The translations under genes were made by a program, and so were the position numbers. A model generated the notes under the pieces. The model saw only the letters and a program-made list of their open reading frames with translations, ran no database searches and was not told the origin of the DNA. Positions 17,677 through 26,623 of a stretch of DNA of 64,000 bases are shown here, piece after piece. The stretch covers positions 450,777 through 514,776 of the forward strand of contig NZ_LT964740.1 in assembly GCF_900240265.1 (NCBI RefSeq). Direction: 5' to 3'. The stretch is from Galactobacillus timonensis. Lineage in GTDB: Bacteria; Bacillota_I; Bacilli_A; Erysipelotrichales; Erysipelotrichaceae. Numbering within the stretch: position 1 is the first letter of the stretch; every line of letters begins with the position of its first letter.

Positions 17677-17878
17677 TGGCTGCCTCCTTTCCTAATTCAT
17701 GAACTTCGATTGACTCAATTGACTGTCCCGGTTTCAATACCAGAACCGTGGCTGCATCCCCGAAGAGGAAGTGAATAATCTTTTGCGGAAGCCTACGCGT
17801 TCCGGCGTGCATGACGTTCATATTCCCGCCTCCGGGATCCACCACGTTGATGCTGACTCTGTGTTTCAGTCCCATCAT
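17663..17878 (-). CDS. Hypothetical early phage protein, 71 aa
   Basis: No family is recognised. The protein is beta-rich with a glycine-rich DPGGGNMNV turn. A second ATG directly follows the first. It is preceded by a hairpin leader (GTAAGGG/CCCTTAC near 17891-17910) and AGGAG, and its end overlaps the next gene. Confidence 0.65.
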   Translation of the reverse strand: MMGLKHRVSINVVDPGGGNMNVMHAGTRRLPQKIIHFLFGDAATVLVLKPGQSIESIEVHELGKEAANDNE

Positions 17879-17948
17879 TTGCTCCTTTCTGTAAGGGCGT
17901 TTCCCTTACATGTCCCAGTCAAAGAAACAGATGGTTTGTTAACTCAGG

Positions 17949-18488
17949 TCAGAAGTATTTCTTGATTTTCTCTTCCAGACGGTTAACCCGTTGCGTGATA
18001 TTGGCGCGGCTCGTGTGGTACTTCTCAGCAATCTCCGCCTTGGAGTATTCCTTGATGTAATAGAGCTCATACAGATCAATCTGATCATTTGGAAACGTAG
18101 CAACGACCTCATGGATACTTTCGATAGCTAGTCTCTTCTTCAGATCTGGTTCTTTTGACAGATCGGAAAGTCCACGGAATTTATCACCGTAGCCACCCTC
18201 GTCTTCATTTGCAGTCATCTGGTCGAGAGAAAGATTCCAGTTCTTTGCTGGTTCCTCTCCGGGATGACTGTTCTTCCATTCCTCGATTGCCTTCTTCTGC
18301 CAATCCTCAACTGGAGGACGGGTATTCTTGATGTTGTTGTAGACTTCTGCATCATCCAACGCGTGAAGCATCTTGATGTCGAGTTCTGTAACACCGTCCT
18401 TTCCGGGATAAATGGTTACCCTTGTCCCGTCATTTGATTCATATGTGTACGTGCTGCGCTCATTTGACTTTGTTTTTCTCAATTTCAT
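17949..18488 (-). CDS. Sigma-70 region 4-like phage transcription factor
   Basis: The 179-aa protein ends in a sigma-4-type HTH (IDLYELYYIKEYSKAEIAEKY, then TSRANITQRVNRLEEKI). The N-terminal part resembles no sigma region 2, so it may be an accessory regulator rather than a full sigma factor. It is the first clear gene of the phage early cluster and is preceded by AAAGG. Confidence 0.8.
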   Translation of the reverse strand: MKLRKTKSNERSTYTYESNDGTRVTIYPGKDGVTELDIKMLHALDDAEVYNNIKNTRPPVEDWQKKAIEEWKNSHPGEEPAKNWNLSLDQMTANEDEGGYGDKFRGLSDLSKEPDLKKRLAIESIHEVVATFPNDQIDLYELYYIKEYSKAEIAEKYHTSRANITQRVNRLEEKIKKYF

Positions 18489-18935
18489 CTTTTTGCCTTT
18501 CCGCTGAGTGCCTGCGGCGGGGGCAAAAAGAAAGACCAGTGGTTACGCAATCCACCGGTCAGCATCTGGGCATGCCAAAGTACGGTGGAAGCATAAGAGA
18601 GTAGAGATCTCCTGATAGAGATTTCTGGCTTTCTTTATGCATCCCGCCGTCTTATGGCCATCTCAGACTTTGAGATTTATTTGGGCTTTGAACACCCAGA
18701 TGGCATCACAACTACTTGTGGTGTCATCTCGATGCTCAATGATTGAAACTTCAGTTTTCCGGGCGCTATTTCACTACGTCTATTGCCTTTTTCCTTAAAA
18801 CATTCATGCATTGAATTGATTGGATCATGCGATGTCTCCAACGCATCCAATAACATCGAGAAATGATTTTTCCCGTGTAGCTTTGTAGGCTCTCTGCACT
18901 CGTTTAAGATTACTTGGAACCATCAAACATGTCGT
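18489..18935. other. Phage leader region with hairpins, no certain gene
   Basis: This gap should hold the early promoter and possibly the lysogeny switch, but no repressor gene is visible. It contains a hairpin at 18534-18560 (GACC-A-GTGG paired with CCAC-C-GGTC). A nested structure lies at 18657-18704: GCCATCT with AGATGGC, enclosing a competing ATCTC/GAGAT pair. A CACAA/TTGTG palindrome is at 18707-18720. A 59-codon ORF (18677-18856, minus) is possible. Confidence 0.4.
18677..18856 (-). CDS. Possible small ORF, 59 aa
   Basis: The minus-strand ORF starts MLLDALETSHD and ends in SGCSKPK. No strong ribosome binding site is seen, and it overlaps the hairpin structure at 18657-18704. It could be the remnant of a longer gene, since the frame stays open for another 20 or so codons upstream without a start. 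Treat as tentative. Confidence 0.25.
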   Translation of the reverse strand: MLLDALETSHDPINSMHECFKEKGNRRSEIAPGKLKFQSLSIEMTPQVVVMPSGCSKPK

Positions 18936-18950
18936 CGAACTGTCAGTTCG
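18936..18950. repeat. 15-bp perfect palindrome, copy 1
   Basis: CGAACTGTCAGTTCG is self-complementary around its central T. An identical copy occurs exactly 100 bp to the right at 19036-19050, and the two surround the terminator of the restriction operon. No third copy was noticed. Confidence 0.75.
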
Positions 18951-18961
18951 TGTTTCGGGCA

Positions 18962-19014
18962 AAAAAAAGGCTTCACAACCACATCAAATTAATGATGCAG
19001 GCCATGAAGCCTTA
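18962..19014 (-). terminator. Terminator of the restriction operon
   Basis: On the minus strand AAGGCTTCA and TGAAGCCTT pair, with an inner CATCATTAA/TTTGATG stem, followed by eight T residues. It lies about 30 bases beyond the stop codon of the metallopeptidase gene. Confidence 0.8.
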
Positions 19015-19035
19015 GAATATATCCACAATTTTTAA

Positions 19036-19050
19036 CGAACTGTCAGTTCG
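19036..19050. repeat. 15-bp perfect palindrome, copy 2
   Basis: This is the second CGAACTGTCAGTTCG. The stop codon of the metallopeptidase gene (19043-19045) lies inside it. Read as inverted copies, the match to copy 1 extends slightly on both sides. Confidence 0.75.
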
Positions 19051-21034
19051 ACTTTTCTTCAAAATTATCAATTATTTTTTCATCACATCCCCATTCTGGG
19101 TAACCTTGCTTCCGCAAACGAGCATTAACGACTTTCAAAGATTCACGAAAGTGATAATGCAGGATAACCTGAGCATTCAATCCCTCTTTTGTTTGTGGAT
19201 ATTTACCTACTGCTTTTGCAATCATGTCATCGCTAAAAACCGGGTGAAGATGCATACCTTGGCACAGAGCACATACCGTTTCGAACTGAATATTCACATT
19301 TTGATGTCGTAATTTTCCGATATAGTCTTTGCTGATTCCCGTCCGGAAAGATAACTCTTCATTTGTCATCTTCTTGCCATTTTCTTTTTTCACTCGTTTC
19401 ATATGAGCATTGAATGTCCCATAGAATGATCCTGGCAGTGTGTCTAGTTGCTCCAGAACAGACTCATAACTCTCGTCCAGCTCTCTCAGATTTTTCTCCT
19501 GATCCTTAACTGACTGATTGCATTCATATTCAATATCACGCGTTTCAGAGAAATCCGCCGAATTGATATCCCGGCTGAGAAAACATTCGTTATAGTACTC
19601 TGTGTACGCATTTTCCTGAGTGTAATGCCGAGTGAATTTTAAACAGCATTCATCTACATGATTTCGAGCATATTCTGTAAGTTCAAACCCTTCTGGGCAA
19701 GAAGGATCATCCGTCCTTTGAACGTACAGCGGATCCTTAATACAGACAAGGCAACCAGTATAAATAAATCTTTTACTATCAATCAGCTCACGGAATTTCG
19801 GGTCACTGTTATACAGCCTGGTACCATTTCTGTTATCCAGAATGAAGGTTTGATAATCACCCAGTGCATCTGTTTGAAACGTAAACGGCTCTCGTTTATA
19901 TCCTTTGACGCGAATGAAGGCCCCTTCTGCTTGTTTATAACCTAGCTGGAGAGCTCGGAGTTTTGCCTCATATTTGGTAACTTTAAAAACGCCAGCAATC
20001 TGTGAGAGCGCCTCCTCCATAATCTGTCCTTCGGATGCTCCACTTCCTTCCAACATTTCTCGATTTTCTTGAAGCATCTTTGGAAAATAGTCAGTGAAAA
20101 TCCAACGTGGCATCAGATATCGTGGAGCAAGAGCATTTGCTTGCCACTCTGCCCACCAGCGTGCTTTTGCAAGTCCTTCTAAATTTTCCGGTGAATCAAC
20201 TGGCGATGATTCGCAATGAAGTGATTTCTCGTCTTGATTAAGCAAAGAAATAATCTCAAAGAATTTATCGTGCTTATCCCAATGCACTATTTCATGAGAA
20301 ATGGTATCAGCTTGGCTTCCATACCCACGAATAAAAAAATGGTCACGGCTAATAAGCATAGTTCCCGGGTCAATAACTCGCTGTACTGTAGTTCTTTTGG
20401 GGAGCCTTTCTCCTGGACTCGTGATAAATTCTTCTACTGACTCTACCTGTTTTCTGAAATACATCCGCCCCATTTCACCTTGTGGAAGGTCAGCAACATA
20501 ACACTTCAACCCCATCTCCTTGAGGATCTGTTTCAAAGGTGAATTCCAACCGTTATATTGTTCTTTGTCACAGCAGAACCGCGTAAAATCATCAGCGATA
20601 TCCTCGAGTTGCTCTGATTTAATGTAAGGCAACATGTATGCATCTAAGGCGTTTTCGATATCAAATTTACCGTTGTAGTATTCATCAACATTAATGACTT
20701 CTTCGTGATGAAGACCATTCTGAAGAACTGCTTCCATGTAGACGGTAAACCATCGCGTTTTTCTTCCGGCTTCTACCTTAGATGTCCCCAGGCTCTGCAT
20801 TACAATGTCGGCTTTAACATGTACATCAATTTCCACTTTTGGTCCAAGGACTTCATGACAAGATAGGCTCATTACCTGCATGTTCTCAATTTTTTGATCC
20901 AGCAGAGAGACTACCCCATATGCATGAAATCCCTGGCCATCGTGACGCTCATCGATGTATTTCTGGATTTTTTCCTGAAGCAGATCACCGTAATTTACTT
21001 GGATATAAGACTTGAAATCCTTATACACAGGCAA
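19043..21034 (-). CDS. ImmA/IrrE-type metallopeptidase with C-terminal HTH, 663 aa
   Basis: A zinc peptidase core is visible: HEIVH at residues 247-251 and the downstream glutamate in WAEWQANAL at about 296, as in ImmA/IrrE proteases that cut phage repressors. Residues 425-485 contain six cysteines and may bind metal. Residues 555-600 form an HTH (NEELSFRTGISKDYIGKL). The domain order, protease first and HTH last, is the reverse of the common one, and the protein is far longer than ImmA. The start codon is probably TTG at 21034 or GTG at 21028. It is the last gene of the restriction operon, 15 bp after hsdR, so it probably regulates that system or acts as an effector. Confidence 0.85.
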   Translation of the reverse strand: MPVYKDFKSYIQVNYGDLLQEKIQKYIDERHDGQGFHAYGVVSLLDQKIENMQVMSLSCHEVLGPKVEIDVHVKADIVMQSLGTSKVEAGRKTRWFTVYMEAVLQNGLHHEEVINVDEYYNGKFDIENALDAYMLPYIKSEQLEDIADDFTRFCCDKEQYNGWNSPLKQILKEMGLKCYVADLPQGEMGRMYFRKQVESVEEFITSPGERLPKRTTVQRVIDPGTMLISRDHFFIRGYGSQADTISHEIVHWDKHDKFFEIISLLNQDEKSLHCESSPVDSPENLEGLAKARWWAEWQANALAPRYLMPRWIFTDYFPKMLQENREMLEGSGASEGQIMEEALSQIAGVFKVTKYEAKLRALQLGYKQAEGAFIRVKGYKREPFTFQTDALGDYQTFILDNRNGTRLYNSDPKFRELIDSKRFIYTGCLVCIKDPLYVQRTDDPSCPEGFELTEYARNHVDECCLKFTRHYTQENAYTEYYNECFLSRDINSADFSETRDIEYECNQSVKDQEKNLRELDESYESVLEQLDTLPGSFYGTFNAHMKRVKKENGKKMTNEELSFRTGISKDYIGKLRHQNVNIQFETVCALCQGMHLHPVFSDDMIAKAVGKYPQTKEGLNAQVILHYHFRESLKVVNARLRKQGYPEWGCDEKIIDNFEEKSN

Positions 21035-21049
21035 TCACCATTCCCAGCA

Positions 21050-23965
21050 TTAGTAGTACTCCTCGATGTAGCTGTATGCCTTATCAAAGACTTCCTTGTC
21101 CTTGATCTTATACTTGATCCAAACAACGCTTCGGAGTGCCTTCTTTATCTCCTGCTGGCCAGTTGTTGTATTCTGCCACCCATCAAAGCGGACAATCTTT
21201 ACAATATCGTCGATATCATTGACAACACGTTCCACAATAACAGGTGTGTTGTTGTTCTTTACCCCATTGAAGAGCTCCGTCAAAGCAGCTTTTCCCTTGT
21301 CGATCTCTTCCTTTGGAACAACCTCTTTCTCGGCCTGAGCAGCTTCTTTCGCTAGTTCCAGTAACATCTTAAGGAACTCAATGCTATTAATAAGTCCCTG
21401 TTCATGCTGTTCACGTAGTCTTTCAAGCCGATCGCCAAGCTTCTCAAACTTGGGATCATTACTGTGTTTCTGAATTTTTGCAACCAGATCTATTTCCACT
21501 CGCTTTGCTGCATTTTCTGTTCCGTGGCTCTTATTAATGAAATCATCGATCAGATCCGGATCCAGAGAAATAATTTCTTCATCCTCATGAACTTCGCCAA
21601 CCGTCAGATTCTCATTGACGATGTTTAGTGTCTTTGGCCCAAGTGCTGCCCAGATTAATCCGCCGCTACCATCAGTAGGTTTAATGGATTCGTATACGTT
21701 TGTCAGCCAAGTGTAATCTACCTTCATCGGCTCTAGTATCGGATCAGGCGAAACAGCGTTCCATGCGCGGTTCAATACCTGATAATCCGCAGCAAACTTA
21801 TCTTTCATGTCATTCGTAGGAAGACACTCCTGTGCTGCCATTAAGCCTTCCCAGCCAGTTACCGTTCTATCGATTCCCATAAAATAACTCAGACACTTGC
21901 GCAGGAGCGCAGGAACCTGTTTCTTCACTTCTTCAATATTAGTAATGACTTTCTTCATGCTGCCTTCATCGAAATTCAGTGCTTTGGCAACATTATCGAA
22001 GATACCAATATAATCTACGATCAGTCCAAATGTCTTGCCTTCATCATAGGTGCGGTTCGTGCGACAAATGGCCTGCAGAAGAGTATGGTCCTTCATCGGT
22101 TTGTCCAAATACATGCATTGCAAAATCGGTGCATCAAATCCGGTGAGGAGCTTTGCCGTAACGATGACAATCTCTAACGGGTCATTAGGATCCCGGAAGC
22201 GATCGAGCACCTTTGCTTCCTCATCCTTAGTGCGCTTATATGCCTTGTACACATCTGCCTTGTCGTCATTGGTATCCATGACGATCGTCGAGCATTTAGG
22301 TCCAAGGAGCTTATCAAGCTCTTCCTTATACTTAATACAGCAAGGGCGGTCATATACAACAACCTCCGCTTTATAGCCGTTCGGCCTAACCTTTTCAGTA
22401 AAGTGCTTTGCAATATGAGCACAAACCTTGTGAATTCTCGCCGGATTGTACATGATGGCCTTCATATTTACATGCTTTGAAAGCTCAGCTTTTTGTGTAT
22501 CAGAAAGATCATCCGTGAGTACATCAAATTCACGATCCATCGTGTCCTTGTCCACTTTAAGATCGATCGGAACCGGCTCAAAATGAAGCGGAAGTGTCGC
22601 ATGGTCACGAATAGAATCTGAAAATGAGTACTTGCTCATGTATCCACTGCGATCTTCGATTGCCCCGAATGTAACAAATGTATTTTTATCGATACGGTTA
22701 ATAGGTGTGCCAGTCAGACCAAAGAAGAATGCATTCGGCAGAGCAGTTCTCATTTTGATGCCAAGATCGCCCTCTTGGGTACGGTGACACTCATCAACAA
22801 GCACGATGATGTTATCTCTTGCGCTAAGTTCGCCATCAACTTCCTGAAAGCGGAAAATTGTTGTGATGATAATCTTCCTGATGTCCTGACGGAGCATCGT
22901 CATGAGCTGATCTCTTGTTGAAGCTGATTCCAAATTACCAACAGCAGAAGAATGGAACTGTGCAGTAATCTGAGACTCAAGGTCAAGGCGGTCATCAACA
23001 ATAATGACTGTAGGATTTTTCAGATCTGGCAGCATACGAAGCTTCACTGCAGCAAATTCCATAAGGTAGGATTTACCAGATCCCTGGAAATGCCATATCA
23101 AGCCTCTCTTGGGATAACCAGTGCGGACACGATCTATGATCATGTTGGCTCCCTCATACTGCTGATACCTGGCAATCACCTTGAATTTTCTATACTTGCT
23201 ATCTGTCGTATATAGAGTGAAGAACTGAAACAGGTCCATCACCTTGGCAGGTGTAACCATATCGGACACACTGACATTTACTGCAGCCAGACTACCATCC
23301 GATTTATCTTCGTTCGTATGCCAAGGCCCCCACTTCTGAGCAGGCATACAAACAGACCCATAGCGATAGCACTTTCCCTCAGTCGCAAAATTGAAGACAT
23401 TTGTCACGAACATCTTAGGAATACTCTGCTCATACTTGTTTATGTCCTGAGCTCCATCTAACCATGTAATTGCTGCCCGGACAGGGGTCTTCAGCTCGCC
23501 AATAACGAAAGGAAAACCATTCACAAGAAGGACAACATCTAGACGTTTGCCGCTTTCCTTCTGGGGATAAACCCATTGATTTGTGACAACATACTCGTTC
23601 TTATCGAGCTTTCCGTTAATTTCCGTGCCAAACAGGTCAATAGACACGGACTTCCCATTTTTACCAAACGGGAAAGAGTTCGTTTCAAATACCAGCTTCT
23701 TAAACTCTTCATTCTGAGAGACAAGATTGCGGCTATTAGTCTTGTTGATCAGTGTTCTTATTTTAGTAATGACATCATCGGCGCGAGATTCATCTTCTGC
23801 GATTTCAGGATTGAGACGAATTAAGGCGTTTTTTACCATTGGCTCTACCATAACATCGTCATAAGAGCGTTCAAGGTTCTCAGCCGGAATATATTTCCAG
23901 CCATTTTTCTGAAGAGAGGAAATCAGCATCTGTTCAGTTGTATTATCTTCATTAAACATAATCAT
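21050..23965 (-). CDS. hsdR: Type I restriction enzyme R subunit (HsdR)
   Basis: This 971-aa motor-nuclease translocates DNA and cuts it in a type I complex. The N-terminal PD-(D/E)XK nuclease shows D143, then GELK at 156-159. The SF2 motor has Walker A GSGKS at 295-299, DECH at 391-394 and GLTGTP just after. A long helical C-terminal region should bind the M2S core. AGGAGG precedes the ATG. All catalytic motifs are intact. It lies between hsdS and the metallopeptidase gene. Confidence 0.96.
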   Translation of the reverse strand: MIMFNEDNTTEQMLISSLQKNGWKYIPAENLERSYDDVMVEPMVKNALIRLNPEIAEDESRADDVITKIRTLINKTNSRNLVSQNEEFKKLVFETNSFPFGKNGKSVSIDLFGTEINGKLDKNEYVVTNQWVYPQKESGKRLDVVLLVNGFPFVIGELKTPVRAAITWLDGAQDINKYEQSIPKMFVTNVFNFATEGKCYRYGSVCMPAQKWGPWHTNEDKSDGSLAAVNVSVSDMVTPAKVMDLFQFFTLYTTDSKYRKFKVIARYQQYEGANMIIDRVRTGYPKRGLIWHFQGSGKSYLMEFAAVKLRMLPDLKNPTVIIVDDRLDLESQITAQFHSSAVGNLESASTRDQLMTMLRQDIRKIIITTIFRFQEVDGELSARDNIIVLVDECHRTQEGDLGIKMRTALPNAFFFGLTGTPINRIDKNTFVTFGAIEDRSGYMSKYSFSDSIRDHATLPLHFEPVPIDLKVDKDTMDREFDVLTDDLSDTQKAELSKHVNMKAIMYNPARIHKVCAHIAKHFTEKVRPNGYKAEVVVYDRPCCIKYKEELDKLLGPKCSTIVMDTNDDKADVYKAYKRTKDEEAKVLDRFRDPNDPLEIVIVTAKLLTGFDAPILQCMYLDKPMKDHTLLQAICRTNRTYDEGKTFGLIVDYIGIFDNVAKALNFDEGSMKKVITNIEEVKKQVPALLRKCLSYFMGIDRTVTGWEGLMAAQECLPTNDMKDKFAADYQVLNRAWNAVSPDPILEPMKVDYTWLTNVYESIKPTDGSGGLIWAALGPKTLNIVNENLTVGEVHEDEEIISLDPDLIDDFINKSHGTENAAKRVEIDLVAKIQKHSNDPKFEKLGDRLERLREQHEQGLINSIEFLKMLLELAKEAAQAEKEVVPKEEIDKGKAALTELFNGVKNNNTPVIVERVVNDIDDIVKIVRFDGWQNTTTGQQEIKKALRSVVWIKYKIKDKEVFDKAYSYIEEYY

Positions 23966-24015
23966 GTACCTCCTGGTATAAGTGGTTTCTGGCCTTTAAT
24001 ATCTTTTTATATCAT

Positions 24016-25140
24016 CTAGCTCGTTAGCAATTTTTTAGGCATAGGTTGAAGTATAAATTTTGATTTATCGCTCTGTTGAGCAAGGTTCACAAATCGATTC
24101 TGCTTTTCGGCTGATGGAATTGGAATACTTGTATTTTTCAAATACTCATCAAGTCGAAGATTATGTATGCCAGTTGTTTTCCCTTCAAAAAGCTTTGTCC
24201 CTCCCCGCTTATAATTCACAAACATAAAGTAAAATGTGTAAAGCCTGCTCAGGTTGTATTTGCCGTTAAGATGAAGCCTTGCGGTGAAATTGTTGTTGAG
24301 GTACTTGTTCGGTTCTCGCTCATACAGAACAACACGCCCTACAGGTTTATCCCCGGAGCCACCTGATTTCTCAATGAGAATATCTCCAGGTTGAAGAAAC
24401 TTGTCCTTCGCTTTATCCCTATCAATATCTCTTGTTGCAACATCTTCGTAGGTTATATACCCGTCGTCAGTGAAATTTGTTGTACGTAACACTGAAACGC
24501 CATTGCCATCTATATCATCGTTTCCCCATTCACCTGACTGTGGCTTTTCAAAGACCGCTGATAGCACAGCAGATTCATCTTCGTAGTAATCCGATAGCGG
24601 ATCGCCAAACATCTCGATAAATTGAGATTTGACCAGCTCATCCGTCTGACGAATCAGATCTTCATATGCCTCTTTTGCATCTACGAAGCTCCAGAGCAGT
24701 TTTGCTAATTTTCTCTGCTGTGGCAGGCTTGGCAGATTAAATTCATACTCTTTAAGCCTTGACCATTTCACACGTGGTGATAGGGAACCAGCAGATTTTC
24801 CGACAGCAAAATCAAAGAAGTCATCATTCTGTATAACAAACGGAAGGAGCTCTGGCAGAATTTTATCCGGCTTGGCACTGATAACAGTAATATCTCCTGA
24901 ACAGATTCCGTCCACCGGCGCAACTGCTGCCTTCTTCAGATATGCACGCCGGCGTCCAAAAAGAACCTGTCCCTTGTGAAATGTCTTCGTAAATGTCGTA
25001 TTGATATCCTCACTCCAATCCTTTAAACGGATTTCACCCGGGATCAAATGCTCCAAACCTACAACAGCTGGATTACCATTAGTCTCCTTGTAATTTTCCC
25101 TTACTTCTTCAGCGACATCGCCGAGTAATACTTTATTCAT
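24016..25140 (-). CDS. hsdS: Type I restriction specificity subunit (HsdS)
   Basis: The 374-aa protein has two target recognition domains (about residues 1-165 and 195-370), each ending in a helical spacer with the typical LPSLPQQRKLAKLL and IPIPSAEKQNRF segments. It chooses the bipartite DNA site for the methylase and nuclease. It is slightly short for HsdS but appears complete. Its ATG lies inside the end of the upstream hsdM gene (8-base overlap). Confidence 0.93.
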   Translation of the reverse strand: MNKVLLGDVAEEVRENYKETNGNPAVVGLEHLIPGEIRLKDWSEDINTTFTKTFHKGQVLFGRRRAYLKKAAVAPVDGICSGDITVISAKPDKILPELLPFVIQNDDFFDFAVGKSAGSLSPRVKWSRLKEYEFNLPSLPQQRKLAKLLWSFVDAKEAYEDLIRQTDELVKSQFIEMFGDPLSDYYEDESAVLSAVFEKPQSGEWGNDDIDGNGVSVLRTTNFTDDGYITYEDVATRDIDRDKAKDKFLQPGDILIEKSGGSGDKPVGRVVLYEREPNKYLNNNFTARLHLNGKYNLSRLYTFYFMFVNYKRGGTKLFEGKTTGIHNLRLDEYLKNTSIPIPSAEKQNRFVNLAQQSDKSKFILQPMPKKLLTS

Positions 25141-26623
25141 CTTCTGCCGCTCCTTTGCTTATCATCTCATTCAGCGCCTTATAGTAACTGAATGCGCGTC
25201 TGGTTCTTCCGTCCCATGATTCATAAATGCTTTCGAGGGGTCTGGTATCTTCTTCGTCTTCATTGATTTCCGGCTTCACATATAACGGAATGCTTAGCGA
25301 GTAGTCATTTTCGCTGATTTCTCTTACAGTCACGACTCTAGAAAAATTCTCGATCTCCTCGTATTTCTCATAGGCTTCTGCGATCTTTTTAATATGCTGA
25401 TCTTCGAGATAGCTTTGCGCATTCTTTCTCGTGACCTCATTCACAGCATTGATGAACAGAATCTTTCCAACATGATCCTTTGGCTTGGTCATCCGGCAAA
25501 TCACGATGCATGCTTCCATTGGTGAGTTATAAAACAGATTCGCAGCCAGACCGATTACGCATTCCACATAGTCTCCTTTTACGAGCTTTTCTCGCATATC
25601 CCGTTCTTCATTACGGAATAATACTCCGTGCGGGAAGAGAATCGCGGAGCGTCCGGTATCCTTTTTAAGACTCTTGATAATATGCTGGAAGAAGGCATAG
25701 TCGGCTCTGCCCTGCGGAGGCGTCCCTAAGAAGTTCCTCCCATATGGATCTTTTTCAAACGCATCTCTATTCCATTGCTTAATCGAATATGGTGGATTGG
25801 CGAGACAGATATCAAACTGTTTCAACTTCCCACTCTCTAGGAATGCCGGTCTTGCAAGAGTGTCATCATTTACGATATGAAAATCCTGTATACCGTGAAG
25901 GAAAAGATTCATTCGACCAATAGCAGCTGTAAGTGCATTGATTTCCTGCCCATAAAGCGAAACATTTCTCCATTCAAGATTATGCTCCTGCAAATATGAA
26001 ATTGAAGAAATCAGCATGCCAGCGCTGCCACACGTCGGATCATAAATAGACTCACCTGGCTGAGGCTTCAGTATTTCTGCCATCAGATGGACAACAGTAC
26101 GGTTTGTATAGAACTCCTGAGCCGTGTGGCCACTATCATCTGCAAATTTCTTGATAAGATATTCATATCCCTGACCCAATTCATCCTCCGGACAATTTGC
26201 AAGAGATAAAGTTTTTTCACTAAAATGCTCCAATAGATCCTTCAGCAAGGTGTCTGGAAATTTATTTTTGTTAGTCCACGCCCCCTCGCCGAATATCCCA
26301 GTTAGTTTTTCAGAGTTTGCTCTCTCGATTGCGCGAAAAGCACTTACGATGGCTTTTCCAACATCCTGTGTTGTATTGCGGACATCATTCCAGTGAGCAC
26401 CTTTGGGAATGATAAATTTATGGTTTTCTTCAAAAGAGAGGGCTTCCTCCCCATACTCTTTCAAAATTTGCTGATTCTCTTCATCGTATACATCACACAA
26501 ACGCTTGAAGAAAAGCAGAGGAAAGATGTACTGTTTATACTCACCGGCATCAATATGGGTCCGTAATAACACGGCTGCTCCCCATAAATAGTTCTCAAGC
26601 TCATCGAGCGATATCTTACTCAT
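25133..26623 (-). CDS. hsdM: Type I N6-adenine methylase (HsdM), second copy
   Basis: This 496-aa methylase has an N-terminal HsdM helical domain, the SAM motif DPTCGSAG at about residues 195-202 and the catalytic NPPY at about 276-279. Both motifs are intact. It is clearly a paralogue of the methylase half of the preceding fusion, sharing HWNDVRNTT and WTNKN segments, but is not identical. The ATG at 26621-26623 overlaps the fusion's stop by 8 bases; an upstream TTG is an alternative. Confidence 0.95.
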   Translation of the reverse strand: MSKISLDELENYLWGAAVLLRTHIDAGEYKQYIFPLLFFKRLCDVYDEENQQILKEYGEEALSFEENHKFIIPKGAHWNDVRNTTQDVGKAIVSAFRAIERANSEKLTGIFGEGAWTNKNKFPDTLLKDLLEHFSEKTLSLANCPEDELGQGYEYLIKKFADDSGHTAQEFYTNRTVVHLMAEILKPQPGESIYDPTCGSAGMLISSISYLQEHNLEWRNVSLYGQEINALTAAIGRMNLFLHGIQDFHIVNDDTLARPAFLESGKLKQFDICLANPPYSIKQWNRDAFEKDPYGRNFLGTPPQGRADYAFFQHIIKSLKKDTGRSAILFPHGVLFRNEERDMREKLVKGDYVECVIGLAANLFYNSPMEACIVICRMTKPKDHVGKILFINAVNEVTRKNAQSYLEDQHIKKIAEAYEKYEEIENFSRVVTVREISENDYSLSIPLYVKPEINEDEEDTRPLESIYESWDGRTRRAFSYYKALNEMISKGAAEDE

